NCBI RefSeq assembly: GCF_004341035.1
Contig: NZ_SLXK01000008.1
Span: 62,001 to 126,000 of the forward strand
From: Scopulibacillus darangshiensis
Lineage (GTDB): Bacteria; Bacillota; Bacilli; Bacillales; Sporolactobacillaceae
Reading direction: 5' to 3'
DNA length: 64,000 nucleotides
The position numbers and the translations under genes are program-made. The notes below the pieces were generated by a model that was given only the letters and a program-made list of their open reading frames with translations, did not search any database and had not been told where the DNA came from. Below, in pieces: positions 7,673 to 14,776 of the stretch (position 1 is its first letter; each line of letters opens with the position of its first letter).

Positions 7673-10396
7673 TTATTGATTTATTAAGTGCTTAAAAATC
7701 AGCTGAAGATCATGGCGTGATTCGTTATCAATGTGTCTGTTAGATAATCTCATTACTTTTTGTAAATCATGATGAAGGATTTTATTACGCAATGACCATT
7801 CCTTTCGCCCTTTTTTGCTGTTTAAACCGTAAGCTTCAGCACGGGCCTGATGGCGCTCTGCCAAATGTAAATGGGCTTTAAACGCTCTTTTCAAACCCTT
7901 AGGCTTAAGGCTCGCGTTGTCAATCCATTGTTCCAATACATTAAAATCGACCGTAGTCACCGTGACATTTAGTGTTTTCGTTTCTTCAACATTGCCTGCT
8001 TTATCAGTCGATCCGAATAACAGTGTGCCTGACGCGTTCAGCGTCACTGGCGACTGATAGGTTGTCCACTCGCTGCCATTAAGCTTAAACTCAAGTTTTT
8101 CAATACCGGACATATCATCTTTGGCATTTAATGTGACAGACGCATGATCTAGACACGAACCGCCAGAAAGATTGTCACATGTAACTGTTGCTGTTGTTAC
8201 AGGAGCTTTTCCGTCAGCAAATTCCAGATCATTTTCTCCTCTTGGTTTTAACTGATATGTGCCTTTAAACTGGCTTGACGCCCCTGTAATATTTAGGATA
8301 TTGCCATTTTGGTATGGGAAATGATCATAATCAAGGCCTATCCGATTATCAATGCGTACAAGAACTGAATAACCGCCTTTCACTGCAGTAAGCTCGACGC
8401 TTCCGTAATTGTCCGCCTTTTGGATATCCTGAATCGTCACACCCTTTAGCGTCACGATTTGTCCCTGATTAGCCTCATTGATTTCGTTGACAACTTCCCC
8501 ATTAGGCACACCCGTTGTTCCTTGTTTTTGAATAACCGGACTCGATAGTTCAAGCTCACCATTAAATTCATCTAATTTCCCTGTAACCGCTACTTTATCT
8601 CCAGCGTGAAAACCTGTCTGGCGTTGGAAGACATAAATGCCTCCCGTGTCATCCTGAAGATAGAAGCCTTGGGCGCCAAAGATTCCGGGTTCTGTTGAAA
8701 TCACACCTTTTACTTTAAAAAGGTCGCCGATATGCCCTGACCTCGCATCCTTAATATCAACTAAATCAATGACACCATCTCCGTCACCAGGAAGGGGTTC
8801 AACCGGGACATTACTGACGGTTACACTTTCGGTATAAAGTGTTTTCGACCCTTGTTTTAGCCTCAGATTCGCCCTGCCAAGCTTATCCGCCTTGATTTTT
8901 ACATAAAGCTCTCTTGCGGCATGGCCGGTCGCGCCGGATACCATGGCAAACGGGGAACTATAGCCATAGTTTGAGGGCCAGTTTTTACCGTCAAGGCTGA
9001 ATTTGCCTATTTGTTCTCCGCCAGGCAAATAAAGTCCGACTTTAAGATCATCGACGGCCGCCAGGGGCGCCAAATTGTCCGCTGCAACGCGTATTTTAAA
9101 AACTTGTTCATTACCGGGTAATTCTGCTTGATGAACAAATGAGTAGACCGGATTTGCAGCCTCTTCATCTGAACCGTAAGACCCCGGTTTAAAAGTTGAC
9201 GGATCCCACCATTTATAACCTGGTTCCGGTGCAGCCCACGGTTCGGGTTCCGGCTCTGTCGAATTTTCCGGCTGTTCAAAATCGTGAAGTGATGTTGGTT
9301 TATCTAAAGTTACCTTACCGTCAAAACTCGTGTAGGACTCCTTTTCTGAGAGCCATTCGACCATATTCACAAGTAACCCTGCGTCATTTTGCTCTTTGAA
9401 ACCGTCATAGGTTGTTTTTGGCTCTCCGGTATCTTCGCGCAAATATTTCGGCGTGGCATCTTCAACCGGAGATGAATCGCCGATAAATGCAGCCTTCCCT
9501 CCACCGACTTTGGAAATAGCGGCAAAAGGCCCTTCAGCCTTGCCGCCGCCGTCATACACACCTTGGTCGACTGCGTGGCTCCATACCTGATCGGTTTGAG
9601 GCAAGTATACGATCCCTTTAGCATGATGAGGGTCGAGAATGGCGAGCGTCGAACCGGCATGCATCGCTACCGTATCGACGCCTTCCGTGATTCCCAGACT
9701 TTCATCAGGGGAGACGACTTGATTAGCCGTTACATCACCAATGGCGTTATAGCGGAACCGGACACCAAAGTTGTCTGCCAGCCAATCACTTGATTCGACA
9801 TCTTGCATCGCGGCAGAGGCGCTTTCCTTTTCTCCCATGCCTTTTGCAGGATTGTCGAATGCGCCACGGCGATAGCCGTTAAAGACTTCGGAGGCATCCC
9901 AGCGATTTTTGTTGCGGTCGGCATTATAATGGTCGGCGATAAAGAAAATGCTGCCGCCATTCTGAACATACTTCAGCAATGCGGCCTGCTCGGATGCCTT
10001 GTATGGAATATTCGCTTCCCCAATGACGAGGACATTATAATCCTTCAAATCATCGTAAATAATCGGTGTCGTTTTTCTTAACTCTTTAACATAATAACCA
10101 TCATCAGCCAATCCATGGGCAAAATCAGAGAACCCGCCGTTAATGACCCAATCTGCCGCACCTGCCGTTTGACCATGTGTGTTGTCAAACAAAACCTTCT
10201 GACCCGCATGCTCGTTAACTACTGTCGGTTCAATAAATGGTGCAGGGTCATCAGCTGTTATTCCCGCACTGCTGCTTTGTACAGTAGCAGATGTGGCTGC
10301 TTCCGCCTGTTGCGGCTCGTTCCATACACTTAAACTAAAAATAAGGACAAAAGTATAGCAAATGACAGACCATCTTTTTAAAGCTGACGTTTTCAT
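7673..10396 (-). CDS. Large secreted multidomain protein (DUF4350-like, OB-fold and Ig-like domains)
   Basis: 907 residues. A Sec signal peptide ends near AEA (residues 31-33). Residues about 55-350 form a GATase-like DUF4350-type domain (VLFDNTHGQ near the start; IFFIADHYNADR). A Glu/Pro linker (STEPEPEPWAAPEPG) follows, then a beta-rich domain, an OB-fold nuclease-associated domain (about 555-735, GFYLQDDTGGIYVF), an Ig-like domain with DNLSGGSCLDH (about 740-820) and a helical basic C-terminal region resembling FIMAH modules. No LPXTG anchor is seen. OB-fold modules of this kind occur in YhcR-like extracellular nucleases, but no catalytic nuclease domain is visible. A role in extracellular polymer binding is inference. 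RBS TAGGAGGAG precedes the ATG. Confidence 0.8.
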   Translation of the reverse strand: MKTSALKRWSVICYTFVLIFSLSVWNEPQQAEAATSATVQSSSAGITADDPAPFIEPTVVNEHAGQKVLFDNTHGQTAGAADWVINGGFSDFAHGLADDGYYVKELRKTTPIIYDDLKDYNVLVIGEANIPYKASEQAALLKYVQNGGSIFFIADHYNADRNKNRWDASEVFNGYRRGAFDNPAKGMGEKESASAAMQDVESSDWLADNFGVRFRYNAIGDVTANQVVSPDESLGITEGVDTVAMHAGSTLAILDPHHAKGIVYLPQTDQVWSHAVDQGVYDGGGKAEGPFAAISKVGGGKAAFIGDSSPVEDATPKYLREDTGEPKTTYDGFKEQNDAGLLVNMVEWLSEKESYTSFDGKVTLDKPTSLHDFEQPENSTEPEPEPWAAPEPGYKWWDPSTFKPGSYGSDEEAANPVYSFVHQAELPGNEQVFKIRVAADNLAPLAAVDDLKVGLYLPGGEQIGKFSLDGKNWPSNYGYSSPFAMVSGATGHAARELYVKIKADKLGRANLRLKQGSKTLYTESVTVSNVPVEPLPGDGDGVIDLVDIKDARSGHIGDLFKVKGVISTEPGIFGAQGFYLQDDTGGIYVFQRQTGFHAGDKVAVTGKLDEFNGELELSSPVIQKQGTTGVPNGEVVNEINEANQGQIVTLKGVTIQDIQKADNYGSVELTAVKGGYSVLVRIDNRIGLDYDHFPYQNGNILNITGASSQFKGTYQLKPRGENDLEFADGKAPVTTATVTCDNLSGGSCLDHASVTLNAKDDMSGIEKLEFKLNGSEWTTYQSPVTLNASGTLLFGSTDKAGNVEETKTLNVTVTTVDFNVLEQWIDNASLKPKGLKRAFKAHLHLAERHQARAEAYGLNSKKGRKEWSLRNKILHHDLQKVMRLSNRHIDNESRHDLQLIFKHLINQ

Positions 10397-10507
10397 TCGT
10401 CATCTCCTCCTATATATATAAATAAAAGCGCTGTCATCTTAACTATACAATGAAATTTCCCAAAATAAACAAAATACTGTCTAGTCAGGAAAATAGGCCC
10501 ATGAAAT

Positions 10508-10804
10508 TTATCCTTTGGCAACTTTTTTAAAGTGTTCGACTGTCGGAAATGGGTCATAAAAATGATGTAAGAGCCTCTTCCACTCTTGATATTTTTGAGA
10601 TTGACGGAATCCCACTGTATGGTCCTCCAGCGTCTCCCATTTTACTAAAAGAAGATATTTCCCTTCTGCCTCTATGCACTTATGACATTCATGGTCTATG
10701 TAACCCTTCATAGAGGAAATGATATGCGACGCTTTTCTGAACGCCGCTTCAAATTCCCCCTCCATCCCTTCTTTCACATGCAGCATAGCCGCTTCAAGAA
10801 TCAT
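10508..10804 (-). CDS. Antibiotic biosynthesis monooxygenase (ABM) domain protein
   Basis: 98 residues with the ABM fold: MILEAAMLHVKEG at the start, then the KWETLEDHTVGFRQS motif typical of small dimeric ferredoxin-like proteins. Family members are heme-degrading or quinone-modifying oxygenases, or have no known activity; HmoB-type heme residues could not be assigned. A GTG at 10813 is in frame, but GGAGG touches it; the ATG at 10804 has nine bases of spacing and is preferred. The gene overlaps the end of the upstream GNAT gene, so the two are co-expressed. Confidence 0.8.
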   Translation of the reverse strand: MILEAAMLHVKEGMEGEFEAAFRKASHIISSMKGYIDHECHKCIEAEGKYLLLVKWETLEDHTVGFRQSQKYQEWKRLLHHFYDPFPTVEHFKKVAKG

Positions 10805-11309
10805 GACTGTCACCCTCCTTTTTAATTAACAGCTGATAAAAATGAACATCTTGCCACTCTCCAAATTTAAAACCCACTTCCTTAAAACAGCCCACAAATT
10901 CAAAGCCAAATTTTCTATGAAGCTTGACACTGGCTTCATTTCCGCCGGTGATCCCGCCAATGACTGTGCGGTAATCCAGCTCTCGGGCGCGGTGAAGGAT
11001 TTCCTCCATCAAATAACTGCCTATACCATGCCCCCGACAGTTAGATGCTATATAAACGGATATTTCTGTTGAACGGACATAAGCTGGTTTATCCCTGAAA
11101 GAGCTTAGACAGCTGTAGCCCGCGACAACATCGTCAAGTTCAGCAACGATAATTGGGTGGCGGCCGCCGAACTTTTTAAACCATATCATCCGTTCATCCA
11201 AGGTTTGTTCTTCTAAATCAAATGTCGATGTAAGATTCCTTATTGCTTCATTGTAAATGTCCAAAATTTGCGGCAAATCACTCGCAGCAGCTTCTCTGAT
11301 GTTTAACAT
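10794..11309 (-). CDS. GNAT N-acetyltransferase, phosphinothricin acetyltransferase-like
   Basis: About 171 residues of the PAT/YwnH subgroup: LNIREAAASDLPQILDIYNEA at the N-terminus (split motif), acetyl-CoA loop CRGHGIGSYL, and the C-terminal segment NEASVKLHRKFGFEFVG. Such enzymes acetylate small amines, amino-acid analogues or methionine sulfoximine; the substrate is not known. Two ATGs lie close together at 11315 and 11309; the second is better spaced from GGGGG. It overlaps the ABM gene downstream. The upstream side borders a duplicated, degraded block. Confidence 0.85.
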   Translation of the reverse strand: MLNIREAAASDLPQILDIYNEAIRNLTSTFDLEEQTLDERMIWFKKFGGRHPIIVAELDDVVAGYSCLSSFRDKPAYVRSTEISVYIASNCRGHGIGSYLMEEILHRARELDYRTVIGGITGGNEASVKLHRKFGFEFVGCFKEVGFKFGEWQDVHFYQLLIKKEGDSHDS

Positions 11310-11347
11310 ATCCATTCCCCCAATTGGTCAATTAATATCATTTTATA

Positions 11348-11483
11348 TGGAGGAAAGCTTATTGCATAATGGTTTGTTAAATAATCTGACAAACAATAGC
11401 ATTTTATTGAAATTCGGATTTGTCGTTAATCTTAGTATTTTGACCTTAATTTTAGCTGCCTGGGCAATCAGGCAGCTTTTTTA
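11348..11483 (+). repeat. Duplicated block, copy A (internally deleted)
   Basis: 11348-11412 matches 12102-12166 at 64 of 65 positions, and 11423-11483 matches 12490-12558 apart from a small gap and two substitutions. Copy A therefore looks like copy B with about 320 bp removed, including the small gene at 12324. It ends in a hairpin AGCTGCCTG/CAGGCAGCT (11454-11477) followed by T residues. The short reading frame across it is probably not a gene. Confidence 0.75.
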
Positions 11484-11549
11484 GTTAATAAGAAAGTATA
11501 AACTTTCTTACGCACATAGGCGCAACTAAGCCTCTGGCTAGTTTTCTTT
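11483..11549 (-). repeat. Interspersed structured repeat, short copy
   Basis: Carries both ends of the repeat family in minus orientation: AGTTAATMAGAAAGT at the left and TAGTTTTCTTT at the right. Most of the centre is missing. It is fused directly to copy A of the duplicated block on one side and to the end of a GNAT pseudogene on the other. Confidence 0.65.
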
Positions 11550-11708
11550 ATAATTCAATCCAAAACCTTTTGACAACATTGCCATCTTCCTCGATGAAAT
11601 CACCCATGGCACGATATTCTCTCCGCTTTCTTTCCATTCTTGATAAAAAGAAAGATATTCAACTTGCAAGTCAGCAGTTGGCTTAGACAAAAACACACTT
11701 CCACCCAT
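11548..11708 (-). pseudogene. GNAT acetyltransferase pseudogene with large internal deletion
   Basis: From the ATG at 11708 the frame reads 32 residues typical of a GNAT N-terminus (KPTADLQVEYLSFYQEWK, then SGENIVPWVI). A shifted frame then gives a typical GNAT C-terminus, EEDGNVVKRFWIEL, ending at 11548. The central acetyl-CoA-binding part, normally over 100 residues, is gone. The stop codon overlaps the end of an interspersed repeat. It is not expected to be functional. Confidence 0.75.
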
Positions 11709-11739
11709 TGTTCTTCCCCCTAGGAAATTTCATATTGAA

Positions 11740-12072
11740 TTAGGAAGTCTGAAAATAGAGATCATAATGCCTTTGGCAGGCCGGGTTAAAATGGGATTGG
11801 CAGCTTGGGCATGTATAGTCACATCCCATATAATCTTTTATTGAAAGTTCATGTCCACAAGCACCACATAGAATAGCCCTCTCGTTTTGCTGGTCCTTCC
11901 CCCAGACCTTTGCCTCGTGCTCCGCTATTTCCTGATGACACTCATAACAGGGATAGTAGGTATTGCAACACTTAAACTTAATCGCAATAATATCTTTGTC
12001 AGTATGGTAATGCTTACAGCGCGTCTCCTCATCAACGTTAACGCCAAGAACTTTAGTGCCTTTAATATCCAT
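11740..12072 (-). CDS. CHY-type zinc finger protein
   Basis: 110 residues rich in Cys and His: CKHYHTDKD, KFKCCNTYYPCYECH, then CGACGHEL and CPSCQSHFNPACQRHY. This is the CHY zinc-finger family, which in eukaryotes forms part of RING ubiquitin ligases and in bacteria occurs alone with unknown role. The start at ATG 12072 follows AAGGTGG. An upstream in-frame extension to 12156 runs into copy B of the duplicated block and is not supported. A degraded fragment of the same gene lies at 12758-12840. Confidence 0.85.
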   Translation of the reverse strand: MDIKGTKVLGVNVDEETRCKHYHTDKDIIAIKFKCCNTYYPCYECHQEIAEHEAKVWGKDQQNERAILCGACGHELSIKDYMGCDYTCPSCQSHFNPACQRHYDLYFQTS

Positions 12073-12101
12073 CACTAAATACCACCTTATATTTCTATTA
12101 T

Positions 12102-12558
12102 TGGAGGAAAGCTTATTGCATATTGGTTTGTTAAATAATCTGACAAACAATAGCATTTTATTGAAACGTTTTTAACTTTTGCACCGTCTAATAGTTGTAA
12201 TGAAATTTTAAACCCACGGTAAAAAATATATAGCTACAAATAAATGTCAGATGCCGAAGGTTATAAATAAGTTAGAAATCAAGAGTAAATAAAAATTTAT
12301 AACAAACTGAGGTGAATTCATAAGTGAATAAACCGCATGTTGGTGATACCGTAAGATTCGACGGACAAACCACTAAAGTCATCGATCGCCTCGTCATTAG
12401 CGAAACAGTCCACCTGGCACTAAAAGGATCGGACGGAATAAACGCAGCTGTTCCCTCTCAATCAGTTGAATGGAACGGCAGGCATTTTATCGTTAATCCC
12501 AAAAAGTTAGTATTTTGACCTTAATTTTAACTGCCTGGACAATCAGGCAGCTTTTTTT
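12102..12558 (+). repeat. Duplicated block, copy B (contains a small gene)
   Basis: Longer copy of the block at 11348-11483. The shared ends are 12102-12166 and 12490-12558. The part between, absent from copy A, holds the 64-codon gene at 12324. The right end is a hairpin CTGCCTG/CAGGCAG followed by seven T residues (about 12530-12558), which serves as terminator for that gene. Confidence 0.7.
12324..12518 (+). CDS. Small hypothetical protein
   Basis: 64 residues from a GTG start, nine bases after GAGGTG. The sequence (KPHVGDTVRFDGQTTKVIDR at the start, a beta-rich pattern of V/I/L alternating with polar residues, and ending KKLVF) suggests a small SH3- or KOW-like barrel. I do not recognise a family. 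The last codons are provided by the conserved right end of the duplicated block, and a terminator hairpin follows at once. The good ribosome site and terminator favour a real gene. Confidence 0.6.
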   Translation: MNKPHVGDTVRFDGQTTKVIDRLVISETVHLALKGSDGINAAVPSQSVEWNGRHFIVNPKKLVF

Positions 12559-12561
12559 ACC

Positions 12562-12757
12562 CTTATTTCACGGAATGTGTTCAACAGTTCTTCTGCTCGT
12601 TTAGCCAAATATTCACCTTCTGCGGGTGAACCCCTTTTACGCCTCGATTGACAATCTTGCCATCAAATTCCGTCTCAATTTATTTTAACTGCTTTGTTAA
12701 TGTTGGTTAGGCAATTTGAGACTCCAACGGCTTCTTTAAGGGGCAGCGTCATTGATT
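12562..12757 (-). pseudogene. LysR-type regulator pseudogene fragment
   Basis: The minus strand reads, over two frames, a LysR helix-turn-helix region: LPLKEAVGVS...NINKAVK in one frame, TEFDGKIVNRGVKGV in another, then EGEYLAKRAEELLNTFREI back in the first. This matches the order of a LysR N-terminal domain with two frameshifts and several stops. The effector domain is absent; the fragment ends at the terminator of the duplicated block. Confidence 0.7.
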
Positions 12758-12840
12758 CTTCCCTCAAGACTTTTGTCTCGTGATCCGCTATTTCAGTACC
12801 TATAATATCCATCACTGAATACCATCTTATATTTCTATTA
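12758..12840 (-). pseudogene. Remnant of a CHY zinc finger gene
   Basis: Two short stretches resemble the intact gene at 11740-12072: 12758-12795 is similar to about 11888-11932, and 12796-12840 to about 12055-12101, including the start codon region (ATATCCATCACT). About 120 bp between them have been lost. It is thus a deleted copy of the neighbouring gene. Confidence 0.65.
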
Positions 12841-13008
12841 AGAACATTTTAACATTTATCGGAGTATCATAGACATTAGCCCTCTAATTTTCATAAATCA
12901 CACTGTCTGATTCCATTAAAATCGTACAGCTTCTATAGTTAATTAATCGTCATTAATCAAAGGGAAATACAATATGATACAGATGAAGGCACATCGGAGG
13001 TGAACGGG

Positions 13009-13437
13009 ATGGCAGTTGTAAAAGCTACGAGTGCAGATATTAACCTGTTAGCAAGGCTGCTAAGAGCCGAAGCCGAGGGCGACGGGGTTTTGGCGATGCT
13101 GCTCGTCGGTAATGTAGGCATTAACCGGATAAGGGCGGATTGCTCTGATTTTAAAGGCTTGCGAACGATCCGTGAAATGGTTTTTCAGCCGCATGCTTTT
13201 GAGGCCACGATACATGGATATTTTTATCAAAGAGCTAGATCAAGCGAGAAACGGTTAGCCCGCAGGGTTGTTGATGGATATCAGCATTGGCCGGCAAAAT
13301 ATAGTTTATGGTACTTTAAACCGCCTGGCGCCTGCCCCCAAACATGGTACGATCAGCCCAAAGTCGGGCGTTACAAGGCGCATTGTTTTTATGAACCATC
13401 AGCTGAGACCTGTCAGAATGTGTATAACACTTTCTAG
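13009..13437 (+). CDS. cwlJ: Spore cell wall hydrolase CwlJ
   Basis: 142 residues, the same length as B. subtilis CwlJ and alike throughout: LLARLLRAEAEGDG, MLLVGNVGINRIRADC, the QPHAFEA motif and the C-terminus SAETCQNVYNTF. It is a SleB/Hydrolase_2-type enzyme without signal peptide or peptidoglycan-binding domain. In Bacillus it sits in the coat and degrades cortex during germination, triggered by Ca-dipicolinate. ATG 13009 follows GGAGGTG by seven bases; a GTG at 13000 is in frame but poorly placed. gerQ, the usual neighbour, is not here. A terminator follows. Confidence 0.95.
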   Translation: MAVVKATSADINLLARLLRAEAEGDGVLAMLLVGNVGINRIRADCSDFKGLRTIREMVFQPHAFEATIHGYFYQRARSSEKRLARRVVDGYQHWPAKYSLWYFKPPGACPQTWYDQPKVGRYKAHCFYEPSAETCQNVYNTF

Positions 13438-13479
13438 TAATGGTGTGAAAAAAGCTCACCTGCTGGCAAGCCGAGTTCG

Positions 13480-13508
13480 GAGTCGCAATCTGCGGCTCAT
13501 ATTTTTTT
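13480..13508 (+). terminator. Terminator after cwlJ
   Basis: Hairpin GAGTCGCA/TGCGGCTC with a 3-base loop (13480-13498), followed by AT and seven T residues. Confidence 0.75.
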
Positions 13509-13531
13509 ATAATCAGGAATAGGTTCTAATC

Positions 13532-13714
13532 CTATTTCTGTACTTTAGAATCAGTTTGTTTCTTTACTATTTCTTTTATATCTTCCATTTGCTGAATAAG
13601 CTTGTTATTTTGTTCAATCATTCTATTATGGTTGATCAATACTTTTATATATGTGATAATGACCAAACATATAAATGCCACCCAAAAAATGGTGCTGAGC
13701 TTTAGTGTTATCAC
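13532..13714 (-). CDS. Small membrane-anchored coiled-coil protein (hypothetical)
   Basis: 60 residues: one hydrophobic segment (about 6-26, STIFWVAFICLVIITYI), then a polar heptad-like helix (NRMIEQNNKLIQQMEDIKEI) and a charged tail. The GTG start at 13714 follows GGGGGAA. No family recognised. The topology suggests a type II bitopic protein with a cytoplasmic or exposed coiled coil. Moderate confidence that it is expressed. Confidence 0.5.
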   Translation of the reverse strand: MITLKLSTIFWVAFICLVIITYIKVLINHNRMIEQNNKLIQQMEDIKEIVKKQTDSKVQK

Positions 13715-13831
13715 GTGAATTCCCCCATAAGGCTAATTACTCTACTTTTTCTATTCGTTATATTTTGTTTAACACCCTCTTTATTTCATAAAAAAGTTTT
13801 CCTAACTGAATGAATTTCATAAATATCATCC

Positions 13832-14045
13832 CTTGAGCTGCAAGGCTTTCAGGATGCAAAAAAGGAAGTACCTCCCCAAATCTCGAAATAGTTAGTAACG
13901 ACACAAAACTACAGAGATCGGAGGAATACTCCAAATGTCTATTATACGACAAGAGAGCTTGTTTGACCTGCAAGATTTATATAATATAGAACCTACCCAA
14001 AATTATGACGCTATTTTATCTTGCATTGATATGGACTCTATCCTT
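13832..14045 (+). mobile_element. Remnant of an IS element (left end)
   Basis: Non-coding lead and transposase 5' end of an insertion sequence of the IS1182-like group, judged from remembered similarity of the N-terminus MSIIRQESLFDLQDLY. The rest of the transposase is missing. The element breaks off exactly where a 52-bp tandem array begins at 14046. No right end is seen nearby. Confidence 0.6.
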
Positions 14046-14090
14046 GTGCGTTTTGTCCTTCATCGCCTTTATGAAAGACATTTTGCCTGA
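13935..14090 (+). pseudogene. Truncated transposase (N-terminal fragment)
   Basis: From ATG 13935, preceded by GGAGG, the frame encodes about 37 residues like IS1182-type transposases (SLFDLQDLYNIEPTQNYDA, then ILSCIDMDSIL). It then runs into the first unit of the tandem array and stops at 14088-14090. All catalytic parts are missing. Confidence 0.65.
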
Positions 14091-14340
14091 TTTTCTCGTG
14101 CCTTTTGTCTTTCATCGCCTTTATGAAAGACATTTTGCCTGATTTTCTCGTGCCTTTTGTCTTTCATCGCCTTTATGAAAGACATTTTGCTTGATTTTTT
14201 CGTGCGTTTTGTCTTTCATCGCCTTTATGAAAGACATTTTGCCTGATTTTCTCGTGCCTTTTGTCTTTCATCGCCTTTATGAAAGACATTTTGCCTGATT
14301 TTCTCGTGCATTTTGTCTTTCATCGCCTTTATGAAAGTCA
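14046..14340. repeat. 52-bp tandem repeat array with hairpins, 5.7 copies
   Basis: Units begin at 14046, 14098, 14150, 14202, 14254 and 14306 (last one partial, 35 bp). Each holds a 10-bp perfect inverted repeat TGTCTTTCAT/ATGAAAGACA around the loop CGCCTTT, joined by a linker ending in TTTTCTCGTGC. Units differ by only a few bases, so this is a tandem array rather than a CRISPR. Plus-strand frames across it are by-products of the repeat. Confidence 0.9.
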
Positions 14341-14455
14341 CTTAACTATAATACAAACGATGATTTGGAGGTTTCTACGCTGGATTTTGCGGCTCAGACG
14401 AAGGGCCGGTGTCTTCCTGAGCTTATATGCGCGCCCCGGGGGATATATGCGCGCC
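14341..14455. other. GC-richer gap with a short direct repeat
   Basis: No gene supported. TATATGCGCGCCC occurs at 14424-14436 and 14444-14456, 20 bp apart, separated by CGGGGGA; the second copy touches the stop codon of the adjacent gene. The base composition is visibly richer in GC than the tandem array next to it. Confidence 0.5.
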
Positions 14456-14647
14456 CTACGCCCCATGCTTGATTATTTTTGTTCCGAGTATGTTCGGCCT
14501 TTGAAAGCATCTGACTTCTTTTCTGCTATAACAATAACCTTTAACATAGGTGTCTGTGGCATCAAGAACTTTAATAACCCGCTGCGTCAAATGGTTTGAT
14601 TTATCAATATAAATCAGTTCAATAATATCGCCTTTATCCATCTCCAC
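14456..14647 (-). CDS. Small WYL-like domain protein (hypothetical)
   Basis: 63 residues (MEMDKGDIIELIYIDKS at the start; VKGYCYSRKEVRCFQRPNI). The pattern of an N-terminal IELIYIDK strand, a GYCYSRKEVR motif and an F-x-R-P-N-I-L end resembles the WYL-type ligand-sensing fold found alone in small Bacillales proteins. The GTG at 14647 is chosen because GGAG lies seven bases before it; the ATG at 14656 abuts the site. A LexA-like box lies 44 bp upstream, so damage-inducible expression is possible (inference). Confidence 0.65.
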   Translation of the reverse strand: MEMDKGDIIELIYIDKSNHLTQRVIKVLDATDTYVKGYCYSRKEVRCFQRPNILGTKIIKHGA

Positions 14648-14690
14648 ACGCCGCATCTCCTTTTACAGGATTATTTCTAATCATTGTATG

Positions 14691-14704
14691 CGAACGTGCG
14701 TTTT
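14691..14704. promoter_or_regulatory. LexA (DinR)-like SOS box
   Basis: CGAACGTGCGTTTT fits the Bacillus SOS consensus CGAACRNRYGTTYC at 13 of 14 positions. On the minus strand a TACAAT -10-like hexamer follows within a few bases, leading to the small gene that starts at 14647. Confidence 0.55.
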
Positions 14705-14735
14705 TTAAACCCTTCAAATATTTATTTTTATACAC

Positions 14736-14767
14736 AAAACCGGCAGCCCCATCGAGCTGCCGGTTTT
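14736..14767. terminator. Terminator after the aldehyde dehydrogenase gene
   Basis: Stem AAAACCGGCAGC/GCTGCCGGTTTT with an 8-base loop, symmetrical with A and T flanks. It lies ten bases after the minus-strand stop at 14777. Confidence 0.9.
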
Positions 14768-14776
14768 AAACTTTGC

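Noticed and set aside
11257-11484. A 75-codon plus-strand gene
   Set aside because: It overlaps the start of the GNAT gene, lies in the deleted copy of a duplicated block, and its last codons form a terminator hairpin. No ribosome site fits the first ATG.
13758-13973. A 71-codon minus-strand gene
   Set aside because: It lies antisense to the IS left end and the transposase N-terminus, with no convincing ribosome site or protein similarity.
14046-14340. CRISPR array
   Set aside because: The 52-bp units are repeated whole, with no unique spacers and no cas genes nearby; the palindrome-linker pattern is that of a tandem repeat.
14261-14599. A 112-codon plus-strand gene
   Set aside because: It begins inside the tandem array and runs antisense through the 63-codon gene; no ribosome site or similarity supports it.
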